Shown here piece after piece: positions 9,001 to 16,376 of a stretch of DNA of 64,000 nucleotides. Position numbers and translations under genes: made by a program. Each line of letters opens with the position of its first letter. Position 1 is the stretch's first letter. A model generated the notes under the pieces. That model was not told where the DNA came from, searched no databases, and worked only from the letters and a program-made list of their open reading frames with translations. Source of the DNA: Anaerolineae bacterium (GTDB taxonomy: Bacteria > Chloroflexota > Anaerolineae > Aggregatilineales > UBA2796); the NCBI GenBank assembly GCA_019637615.1, contig JAHBVJ010000015.1:124001-188000 (forward strand). Reading direction: 5' to 3'.

Positions 9001-9026
9001 CAACATCTCAGTCGTAAGTGATGTTG
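9001..9026. promoter_or_regulatory. Inverted repeat in the marR leader, candidate operator
   Basis: CAACATC (9001-9007) and GATGTTG (9020-9026) form a perfect 7-bp inverted repeat with a 12-nt centre. It lies just downstream of the expected marR transcription start. Confidence 0.45.
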
Positions 9027-9050
9027 GCGTAAATAGTTGATACATAAATC

Positions 9051-9078
9051 ATTATAGCTAGGTTGCAAGGACTGTCAA
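9051..9078 (-). promoter_or_regulatory. Near-consensus promoter of the marR-mal operon
   Basis: On the minus strand TTGACA (9078-9073) and TATAAT (9056-9051) are separated by 16 nt. Both hexamers are perfect sigma-70 consensus. Transcription would start near 9044, leaving a leader of about 69 nt. TAGTTGA occurs on each side of this promoter, at 9034-9040 and 9080-9086. Confidence 0.85.
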
Positions 9079-9079
9079 G

Positions 9080-9097
9080 TAGTTGAATTATCGACTA
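9080..9097. promoter_or_regulatory. Candidate MarR operator next to the -35 element
   Basis: TAGTTGA-ATTA-TCGACTA is an 18-bp near-palindrome with one mismatch, immediately upstream of the -35 hexamer. The half-site TAGTTGA recurs at 9034-9040. Assignment to the adjacent MarR protein is inference from position and symmetry. Confidence 0.5.
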
Positions 9098-9141
9098 TCT
9101 CCAAAAAGTGGTATATACAATTACCTACAACTTGAACAACC

Positions 9142-9885
9142 TTAACGACCTCGCCAATCGATCCGCCGCCCGACCAGCCACAACAGCAGCAGCATAATCG
9201 CCGTGAGTATCAGCACATCAACGAGGAGCGGGATCGGCTCTACGGAAGCTAGTACGACCTGTCGCAGGGCCGAAGCGGCATATGTCGCGGGGGACAGATA
9301 GCTGACAACACGGATCAGTTCCGGCAGCCGTTCCGCCGGAATGATGATCGGGCCGAGCGATACCAGCGCGAAGGTGGTCAGGTTGCTGACGGCGCTCACC
9401 GTTTCCGGCGTCTTGCCCGTCAATCCGATCAGCGCCCCTAAGCCCGCCAAGGTCATCGTGATCAACGGGATGACGAGCACGATCAGCGGGCTAATCGCGA
9501 CGGGAAGATGCAAAATCACCGTCCCGATCAGCAGCGTCATCAGTGTGGCGGGAATCGACAATACGAAGAAGGCCATCACCGTCGCGATGATCAACGCGGC
9601 ACGGTAAATCGGCAGCGTGGCGAAGTAATCCAGCATCCCGTTCGCGCGCATATACGCGAAGTTGCCGCTGACCTGTCCCAACGTCCCGAACAGTAGCGAC
9701 AGCACCATGTTTCCCGTCACCACATAGCCCAGTGCATTGGGCGCATTCCCCGCGAACACGCCAAGTGCCGCCGTCGAGATGGCAGGCGCGATGATGCTCG
9801 TGATGAGCGTCCCGCGCCACGACCAGCGCCAATTCGTCAACTGGATGATGATCAGGTCGGTAAGCTGCGTGAAAAATGGCTGCAT
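9142..9885 (-). CDS. ABC-2 type transporter permease
   Basis: A 247-residue integral membrane protein with about six hydrophobic segments, in the ABC-2 export permease pattern. The N terminus is a short amphipathic stretch (LTDLIIIQLTNWRWSWRG), and the last third carries SYLSPATYAASALRQVV, a block typical of DrrB/NodJ-like permeases. Such proteins export drugs, lipids or glycans together with a cytoplasmic ATPase. No ATPase gene is adjacent, so the partner must lie elsewhere. GGAGAGGAG lies about 6 nt before the ATG. It reads in the same direction as marR but is separated from it by 166 nt that contain the marR promoter. Confidence 0.8.
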   Translation of the reverse strand: MQPFFTQLTDLIIIQLTNWRWSWRGTLITSIIAPAISTAALGVFAGNAPNALGYVVTGNMVLSLLFGTLGQVSGNFAYMRANGMLDYFATLPIYRAALIIATVMAFFVLSIPATLMTLLIGTVILHLPVAISPLIVLVIPLITMTLAGLGALIGLTGKTPETVSAVSNLTTFALVSLGPIIIPAERLPELIRVVSYLSPATYAASALRQVVLASVEPIPLLVDVLILTAIMLLLLWLVGRRIDWRGR

Positions 9886-10070
9886 GATCGGCTCCTCTCC
9901 GCAAGGCTACCGATTGTAAAGCGGAGCCACCAGCCTGCTTGACTGCTCCGCGACTATTCACCGCTGATGTGAATGGCGGGCGTAGGGTGATAATGAGCCA
10001 AACAACCTGCTGTAGTTATCAATCTACACTACACTGAATAGCGATGAAGCTATGCTTGGACGACTTATGA

Positions 10071-10280
10071 CGCGCTTACGCTTTTTTCTTGTTGCCCCTC
10101 CTGTGGAGTCCTGACTCAGCCTTGATTCTGACTGGGACACAAATAATCGAGGCATCGAGCGGTAAGATCGTTGCGACCCTTGATCAAGAAATATGCTATT
10201 TTCTTGCTTGTACTTGGAGCGCCGACTCAACGCGGATCGCGGAAGTCAGCGCGGGTGTGTTGTATATCTGGGGATCCTAA
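10071..10280 (+). pseudogene. WD40-repeat remnant
   Basis: This frame runs from a stop at 10068-10070 to 10280. It encodes two WD40-like units: LLWSPDSALILTG then SGKIVATL, followed by CTWSADSTRIAEVSAG then LYIW. Spacing and residues match WD40 blades, but a functional propeller needs six or seven. There is no ATG in frame, only a TTG at 10089 without a ribosome site. The best reading is the 3' end of a decayed beta-propeller gene. It ends 10 nt before a strong hairpin. The remainder of the 9886-10332 gap shows no other gene. Confidence 0.5.
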
Positions 10281-10290
10281 ACGACACGAA

Positions 10291-10324
10291 CCCTGACGCT
10301 AGAAGTTTGTCACTAGCGTCAGGG
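10291..10324. terminator. Perfect 12-bp hairpin between convergent frames
   Basis: CCCTGACGCTAG (10291-10302) pairs with CTAGCGTCAGGG (10313-10324) around a 10-nt loop. There is no strong T-tract on either side, but its position just past the GH2 stop suggests a terminator. Confidence 0.7.
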
Positions 10325-10332
10325 ATATTCTC

Positions 10333-13161
10333 CTACAGGTTGGTCGTCAACTTCGGTTGGCACGCGGGCGAGGCCAAATGATCAACCAGATCATGGAACA
10401 TCGCCACCGCGACCGGATCGGCATCGCTACCGCCGATAGTGCTGGCAAGAGTCGCCGTCGTCATCAGCACTTTGCCGCGTCCCAACTTGAATTGCACGGT
10501 ATGGATAGCTGGCAGTTGTACCCAACCGGATATTTGCCCCGCCAAAAAGTCGTCATGGAAGGTCGCATCATCGACGGGCAGGTTGCTGATCACGCCGCGT
10601 GGAGCCACCGCACCAAACGGCATCGTTAGCGGATTCGTCACCGCCAGCCGCTTGAAAATGTCCGGTCTCAGCCAACTAAAACTCGTGATCCACGATCCGC
10701 CATAAATGCCGCCGCGTCCCTGCACCCAGAAGAACGGACTCACGCCGCTGCATAGGTACAACATACTGCCGCCTTCGCGCACCCAACGGATCGTCTCTGC
10801 GTCTGGCGCATCCGTCACGAGCAATGTTTCCGCGCTCAAGGCCGATGCCAACGTATAGCCTAGCCCTTGAATTGCGCTGCCCAAGGCCGATTCGCCGTTT
10901 GATTCCGCCGCGAATGGCGATCCCGCTGACCGTACCGCGATCTGCCCTTGATGCGCGGCCTTACGCGTGGCGGCGGGCAACACCATCACGTCAATATCAT
11001 TCTGGGCTAAGGCGTTCCCTTGACCGTCATTCAGCCATAGTTCTACGCGCTTCATGCTCGCTTTATCGACCGCCGCGAACTGCCAGTGCATCAAGCCGAT
11101 CTCATTGATTGCCCCGCGTTTTGTGGCGTCCAGTCTGTGATCGGTGCGCTGACCACCAACCGTGAAGGTAAGTTGAGCGCCATTCCAATCGGCTTTACTG
11201 TAATGAGAGGCATACAGACGCACGGGCAGCGCTTGATCATCCCATGTGGCATAGCGTGCGAGCTGCGGCACGATCACGTCTGCGGCGTTAATCGTCCCGA
11301 ACGCCTGATGATAGGCTTTCTCGCGGCGGTTGAAGTCCAGCAAGCCATTGCTTTCCCAGTAAATATCGCTCAGTTCGGTGATCACATAACCCTTGATCGC
11401 GGATAGGCGGCGCATCGTCTCGATCTCGAACTTCATGGCTTGGAATTGGTGCCACTGCGAAGCAGCCGCAAAGCCTTCATAATCGCCCCAGATGCGCTTC
11501 AACCCGAAGCGCTCGAAGCGTTCCAGCGCACCTTTAGGCCACCCCGGTTCGCCATCCCAGCCCGACCACCACGGCCCCAACTTGAACCAATCCGGCAGAT
11601 TGCCCTCGGCGTCGCGCAGTCCGCTGATCGACGGTAACCCCCAGTTGCCGAATTCGGATAGGATCAGCGGCTCGTGTCCGGTGCGCTGTGCATCACCGTG
11701 ATTCGAATATGTCCACGTCGGACGCATACTGAACTGCTCGACGAATGAGGTGAAATATGGCGCTTGATCGGGGATGTTGGTGTAAACGTGGAAATCATCG
11801 AGGTCGCTCTTGACGTGAATATTCGGCCCCCACCCGTTCATGCACGCTGAGTTATCCACCACCAACCGTGTCGCGTCCAGCCGTTTACAGGTCTCCACCA
11901 TTTCCGTGATCCACGCGCGGTCGCCCGGACTCAGCGCCAGCGCGGTGCCCCAATCCTCGTTCACAATCGTCCAGATGATCAGCGATGGATGGTTGTAATC
12001 GCGCCGGATCATCTCCGTCAGCGTTTGTTTTACCCGCGCCTTAATGTCAGCGTTGACATTAAAGGCATCATGGTGCATGGTGAACTTGAGCGCGAACGTC
12101 CGCCACGATGGAATCTCCGCCCACACCAGCAAGCCCATTTCGTCCGCCAGATCGAGATACAGCGGATCAGGCGGCTTGATGTGGCAGCGCAGACAATTCA
12201 GCCCCAATTCCTTGGCTTTGGCGAACTCATCGCGCAGGAACACTTCGGAGGGCACGCTGTAAATGGTTTCTGGATACATATCCTGATCGAGCGCCGCCCG
12301 CAGGTAGATCGGTTCGCCATTGAGCAGCAGTTGCCCATCACGGATCGCGATCTCACGGAAGCCAAAGCGCACGTATTGCGCATCTTCGCCCGCCGCGCCC
12401 GTCAGTGTGATGACCGCCGTGTACAATTCCGGCGTTTCCGGCGTCCATAAGCGTACATCGGGCACGGTGACGCTCATCGTGTAATGTGTCTGATGCGGCT
12501 TCACCGCGATCTCCGCCGTCTGTTCACCGATCTGCGCCCGCAGCGTATCCGCCACCTGTGCCAGATTGCCAGCCAGATCGACCGTGATCACCGCTTGTCC
12601 CGTCTGAATGATCGGGGTGACACGCACCTTGTCGATATACACGGTCGGCACCGAGGTTAGCGTAACTTCTTGCCACAGCCCACCGACGTTTAGATACCAT
12701 TCTTGTTTGCCATGTGGGATTTCTACCGGATCGAACGGTGGGTTGCCGACTGGCTTCTGCTGATCCAGCCACCGCGTAGGCTTGAACCCCGCTTGTGCCG
12801 AGTCATAGACGCGTACCGCGATGTGATTGCTGCCGATCTGCACGAACGGCTTGATGCGGAAGGTGAACGGCGTGTAGCCGCCCTCGTGCTGCCCGACCAA
12901 CCGACCATTCACGTACACTTCGCACCAGTAATCGACCGCGCCGAAAGTCAGCAGAAGGTCGCCTTCCAGCCACACCGCGTCCAGATCGAGTTCGGTGCGG
13001 TACCACGCGTAACCGCTGTACGACTCTAGTTCGGGGAATACGGCTTGCCACGGCATCGGGACGTGAATCTGACGGTCAGGCGTCAAATCATCGACGCGAA
13101 CCGTCCCTTCAGGATCAAGTTGGAATTGCCATGATCCTGCCAGTGAACGCTGCATACGCAT
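10333..13161 (-). CDS. Glycoside hydrolase family 2 protein (beta-galactosidase/beta-glucuronidase/mannosidase-like)
   Basis: A 942-residue GH2 enzyme. The sugar-binding jelly roll covers about 1-170 (WYRTELDL, VDYWCEVYVNGRLVGQHEGGYTPF), then an immunoglobulin-like domain (about 170-275) and the TIM barrel (about 275-600). The acid/base is E402 in IIWTIVNEDWG and the nucleophile is E503 in ILSEFGNWG, both in their family contexts. LNCLRCHIKPPDPLYLDLADEMGLLVWAEIP is the expected barrel region, allowing for small changes. The C-terminal 300 residues are not recognised and may be accessory sugar-binding domains. It lacks a signal peptide, so it probably acts on imported oligosaccharides, fitting the nearby sugar importer. 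GH2 specificity cannot be read from sequence by eye. An AGGAG ribosome site lies about 10 nt upstream. Confidence 0.88.
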   Translation of the reverse strand: MRMQRSLAGSWQFQLDPEGTVRVDDLTPDRQIHVPMPWQAVFPELESYSGYAWYRTELDLDAVWLEGDLLLTFGAVDYWCEVYVNGRLVGQHEGGYTPFTFRIKPFVQIGSNHIAVRVYDSAQAGFKPTRWLDQQKPVGNPPFDPVEIPHGKQEWYLNVGGLWQEVTLTSVPTVYIDKVRVTPIIQTGQAVITVDLAGNLAQVADTLRAQIGEQTAEIAVKPHQTHYTMSVTVPDVRLWTPETPELYTAVITLTGAAGEDAQYVRFGFREIAIRDGQLLLNGEPIYLRAALDQDMYPETIYSVPSEVFLRDEFAKAKELGLNCLRCHIKPPDPLYLDLADEMGLLVWAEIPSWRTFALKFTMHHDAFNVNADIKARVKQTLTEMIRRDYNHPSLIIWTIVNEDWGTALALSPGDRAWITEMVETCKRLDATRLVVDNSACMNGWGPNIHVKSDLDDFHVYTNIPDQAPYFTSFVEQFSMRPTWTYSNHGDAQRTGHEPLILSEFGNWGLPSISGLRDAEGNLPDWFKLGPWWSGWDGEPGWPKGALERFERFGLKRIWGDYEGFAAASQWHQFQAMKFEIETMRRLSAIKGYVITELSDIYWESNGLLDFNRREKAYHQAFGTINAADVIVPQLARYATWDDQALPVRLYASHYSKADWNGAQLTFTVGGQRTDHRLDATKRGAINEIGLMHWQFAAVDKASMKRVELWLNDGQGNALAQNDIDVMVLPAATRKAAHQGQIAVRSAGSPFAAESNGESALGSAIQGLGYTLASALSAETLLVTDAPDAETIRWVREGGSMLYLCSGVSPFFWVQGRGGIYGGSWITSFSWLRPDIFKRLAVTNPLTMPFGAVAPRGVISNLPVDDATFHDDFLAGQISGWVQLPAIHTVQFKLGRGKVLMTTATLASTIGGSDADPVAVAMFHDLVDHLASPACQPKLTTNL

Positions 13162-13321
13162 AATCTTTGTGCTCCTGTTGATGGAGGAAAAGCCGGGGTC
13201 TACCAGTAGTCTGACCAGAATGCCTTGCCGCGTGCCTTCAGCGACAGACTACACTGAACTTCCAACTAGTGGCTGAATTTGGGGAAATTGTAACAGCTAG
13301 AGCGATTTTCTGCTGATGGAC

Positions 13322-13936
13322 TTATCGGGCGCGCTCTGGTACCACGATCTGCGCCATCTGTTCCGCGCCTTGCCGGAACTCGCGCACATCCACCAGCGTC
13401 CCGCCCTCGGATGGGCTGCCCCAATGGCTCGGAATCACCCAGCGCGGGTGCAGTACCTTGACGGCTTCCACCGCCGAGGTAGCGTTCATCGTCTGGCGTC
13501 CGCCAATTGGCAAGATCGCGATGTCACAACCGATGCGCGGCATCTCCGGAATGATGTCGGTGTCGCCCGCATAATAAATGTCGTACCGATCCATCGAGAT
13601 CACGTAGCCGAGGCCGCCGAATTGCTGAGGATGATGGCTGTTATAAGCGGGCACGGCTTTGATGCTGACCGACCCCACATTGATCACCTGCCACGGGCGC
13701 AAAATCGTCGCGCGCTCAATAATGTCGGCTGCCATCGCGTTGGTGATCACGACCGTCCACGGCGCGCGCAGTTTTTCCACATCGGCGGGTGAACAGTGGT
13801 CGTAATGGTCGTGGGTAATCAGGATAATATCAGCGGGCTGATCGCCTCTGGTGACGCGCCAAGGGTCGATGTAAATCAACGGGCTTCCGGTGATTCTAAA
13901 GCTGGCATGTCCGAGCCATTCAATGCGATCAATCAT
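13322..13936 (-). CDS. Metallo-beta-lactamase-fold hydrolase (UPF0173-like)
   Basis: A 204-residue MBL-fold protein. The metal motif HxHxDH is complete at 42-47 in ITHDHYDHCSP. Further landmarks are IDPWRV after the first strands, YYAGDTDIIPEM with the bridging aspartate, and VIPSHWG with the final histidine. The compact size without extra domains fits the UPF0173/UlaG-like group, cytoplasmic metal-dependent hydrolases of mostly unknown substrate. It ends 160 nt upstream of the GH2 gene on the same strand. That gap holds a 7-bp inverted repeat (TAGTCTG 13207-13213, CAGACTA 13245-13251). No strong ribosome site precedes the ATG. Confidence 0.85.
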   Translation of the reverse strand: MIDRIEWLGHASFRITGSPLIYIDPWRVTRGDQPADIILITHDHYDHCSPADVEKLRAPWTVVITNAMAADIIERATILRPWQVINVGSVSIKAVPAYNSHHPQQFGGLGYVISMDRYDIYYAGDTDIIPEMPRIGCDIAILPIGGRQTMNATSAVEAVKVLHPRWVIPSHWGSPSEGGTLVDVREFRQGAEQMAQIVVPERAR

Positions 13937-14113
13937 AAAGACGTGGTACCTATACTCCAGTTCCGAATTGTTAAGGCGCGATTGTAAAATTCTTACAGGT
14001 TTTTTGCAACTTTTGGTGTAACTTTTCTATACGGTTGGTGTTTACTAGCCAGTCGCTAACAATTTATAAACCTTTCCGTCTCACCACTTTCATTAACTAC
14101 TCTATTACCCAGA

Positions 14114-15184
14114 CTAACCGTTCGCCAACCACTGTTCAATCACATCCACGACACGTGCCGCCGCCTTTCCGTCCCACAGCGGCGGAATAACTGGCTGATG
14201 CTGTGCGGGCGCGAAAGCAGCCTCAAAAATCTTATCTGCCTGAAGCTCAACCAGTTGATTAGTGCCGAGCGAAATGGTCACCGGACGCTCTGTATTGTTA
14301 CGCACCGTCACACAGCGCACGCCAAGCGCGGTAGTCTCTTCCTGAATCCCGCCCGAATCCGTCACCACTACCGCTGCTTTAGCCATCAACCCTAGAAACT
14401 CCAGATAGCCGAGTGGCTCGACAAGTTGCACATTCGTCAGCGCCGACCACAATTCTGGATGCTTGGAAATCGTGCGCGGATGAATCGGGAAGATCAGCGG
14501 CTGCCGCTGACTGATCTTGCCTAACGCCTCCACCAACACCTTCACGTTATCGGTCTCATCGACATTGGAGGGGCGATGGAAAGTGACCAACCCATATTCA
14601 TGCGGTGCCACTTTGAATTTTCCCCACGGTTCCAACGCCACCGCGTTATTCAGGTGCGTAACCAGCGAATCGATCATCGTATTGCCGACAAAATGGACTT
14701 TGTCCCGCGCGATGCCTTCCTCATTCAAATGCTGATCGCCGCTTTCTTCCGTCGTGAACAGCAAATCGGCAATATGATCGGTGAGGATGCGGTTGATTTC
14801 TTCTGGCATAGCGCGGTCAAACGAGCGCAGCCCCGATTCCACATGAGCGACCGGAATATTCAACTTAGCGGCAGTCAGCGCACACGCCAAGGTTGAGTTC
14901 ACATCGCCCGCCACCACCACAAGCTGCGGATGATGCGTCAAGCACACCTCCTCGAACGCGGTCATGATCTTGGCGGTTTGCTGCGCGTGCGTCCCCGATC
15001 CAACGGCGAGGTACACGTCAGGTCTGGGCATATTCAACTGCTCGAAAAAAATCGTGGACATCTTTTCATCATAATGCTGCCCCGTATGTACAAAGACCTG
15101 CGCAATGTTGCGCTGCCGCAGCGTTTGAATGATAGGTGCCATCTTGATGAAATTGGGACGTGCTCCAACAACCGTGATGATCAC
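14114..15184 (-). CDS. wecB: UDP-N-acetylglucosamine 2-epimerase (non-hydrolysing)
   Basis: A 356-residue cytoplasmic enzyme that interconverts UDP-GlcNAc and UDP-ManNAc, supplying ManNAc-type sugars for surface polysaccharides. Family blocks are present in order: VGARPNFIKMAPI at the N terminus, HTGQHYDEKMS, AGDVNSTLA, HVESGLRSFDRAMPEEINR, TFHRPSNVDE (catalytic histidine region), SDSGGIQEET and RNNTERP. Length is typical (about 360-380). The start is a GTG with a weak AGGT-type site. It lies 101 nt downstream of the nucleotidyltransferase gene and is probably the last gene of that operon. No clear terminator was found in the 14000-14113 stretch, which is AT-rich. Confidence 0.93.
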   Translation of the reverse strand: MIITVVGARPNFIKMAPIIQTLRQRNIAQVFVHTGQHYDEKMSTIFFEQLNMPRPDVYLAVGSGTHAQQTAKIMTAFEEVCLTHHPQLVVVAGDVNSTLACALTAAKLNIPVAHVESGLRSFDRAMPEEINRILTDHIADLLFTTEESGDQHLNEEGIARDKVHFVGNTMIDSLVTHLNNAVALEPWGKFKVAPHEYGLVTFHRPSNVDETDNVKVLVEALGKISQRQPLIFPIHPRTISKHPELWSALTNVQLVEPLGYLEFLGLMAKAAVVVTDSGGIQEETTALGVRCVTVRNNTERPVTISLGTNQLVELQADKIFEAAFAPAQHQPVIPPLWDGKAAARVVDVIEQWLANG

Positions 15185-15285
15185 TGACCTGCTCCAGACT
15201 GAATGCTTATACTGACGACTGAGAGAGTTTATTCAACGAGCGTAGTTAAAAAAAGGCAGAAAAATGCTTCAATAGATAGGCTGAT

Positions 15286-16017
15286 TCATTGATTTTTCGC
15301 GATGAGCTGCGCTCTGAAGGCCGCTAGTGCCGCAGGGTTGCCCATGTCCCACATCTCCGTCGCTTGCGAAATCTCAACCCGCCAGCCGCGCTCGATATAT
15401 TTCTGATAAACGGGCATCACATAAAACTCACCGCGCGTTCGCTCATTGTTGCGGATCATCGCATCAGCAATCGTGACCAACTGATGACCATTGCTGAAGT
15501 AGTACATCCCCGTGCTGGCATGGTCGGAAATCCGCACCTTTTCGGTCACTTCGACCACGCGCCCACTTGGATCGGTGCGCGCGAAGCTCCATTGTTCACC
15601 GGGCATCGAGGCGACGGAGATGATGCCCGTGCAATCTGGCTTACGGTTGCGGATGTCCTCGCCAATCGAAGACACCACGTAAGTATCCGAGCTGATGACC
15701 AACACATCCTCATCCGTGTCAATCCACTCGCGTGCCGTCACGACGGTGCATAGTTGCCCTTCCGTCACATCGTCGAGCACCACCACGCCGATGTCTGCGC
15801 CAAATGTTGACCGCAGCATCGCTTGGAGCTGAAATTGTTCGTCATGTTCGCGCAGGATGATGAAGATCAACTGGGAGTATGTCACTGCTCGGATGCTTTC
15901 CAGCGCCCAGAGGAAGATGCTTTTGCCATCCGCGACCTCGATCAACGGCTTTGGGACAGTCAAGCCTTGATTCGCGAAGCGGGAACCACGCCCCGCCATC
16001 GGGATGACGACTTTCAT
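15286..16017 (-). CDS. Sugar-1-phosphate nucleotidyltransferase-like protein
   Basis: A 243-residue nucleotidyltransferase of the NTP_transferase group. The nucleotide-binding loop is MAGRGSRFANQGLTVPKPLIEV at the N terminus, allowing for the family consensus G-x-G-x-R-F and P-K-P. VLVISSDTYV would carry the metal-binding aspartate. Family members make NDP-sugars, or CDP-linked small molecules, from sugar phosphates and NTPs. Its start overlaps the HAD phosphatase gene by 4 nt (ATGA), so the two are translationally coupled. The context of phosphatase, kinase-transferase fusion and WecB points to surface glycan precursor synthesis. The substrate is unknown. Confidence 0.85.
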   Translation of the reverse strand: MKVVIPMAGRGSRFANQGLTVPKPLIEVADGKSIFLWALESIRAVTYSQLIFIILREHDEQFQLQAMLRSTFGADIGVVVLDDVTEGQLCTVVTAREWIDTDEDVLVISSDTYVVSSIGEDIRNRKPDCTGIISVASMPGEQWSFARTDPSGRVVEVTEKVRISDHASTGMYYFSNGHQLVTIADAMIRNNERTRGEFYVMPVYQKYIERGWRVEISQATEMWDMGNPAALAAFRAQLIAKNQ

Positions 16018-16376
16018 CTTGCTTTTGCGTCCCTCAGCAGCGCGGGTTCGGTAATTTCCGCCCAGTTCGAGAATCGAACGGCGCGATCATCGATGTAGAC
16101 ATCGGCATTTGGTTTGCCGAAATAAATCTCGTCATACTCGATCTGGTGCTGTTCCAGCCAATCCAGCGTGATCTTGCCCACGTTCCGCATGACTTTGCCC
16201 ACGTTGCTCTGGCAGGTCGCCATGTTCCGCGCCGTGTGGATGATGATGTAATGACCAGCGGCACGCAGCGCTCGAATCCGTTCCGCCGCGCCTTCGAACG
16301 GCACGAGATCGGCATACGACTCATCCGGCCCTTTGATCGGGCAGATCGTTCCGTCTAAATCAATCGAGATGCGCAT
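16014..16376 (-). CDS. Small HAD-superfamily phosphatase of the capsule-biosynthesis type
   Basis: A 120-residue HAD protein. Motif I is ISIDLDGTI with D6 and D8; HTARN supplies motif II; FGKPNADVYIDDRAV carries the motif III lysine and motif IV acidic pair. It has no large cap domain. Such minimal HAD proteins occur in capsule and lipopolysaccharide clusters, where they dephosphorylate small phosphorylated precursors. It overlaps its upstream neighbour by 17 nt and its downstream neighbour by 4 nt, so all three are made together. The likely role is dephosphorylating an intermediate between the kinase and nucleotidyltransferase steps; this is inference from context. Confidence 0.85.
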   Translation of the reverse strand: MRISIDLDGTICPIKGPDESYADLVPFEGAAERIRALRAAGHYIIIHTARNMATCQSNVGKVMRNVGKITLDWLEQHQIEYDEIYFGKPNADVYIDDRAVRFSNWAEITEPALLRDAKAR

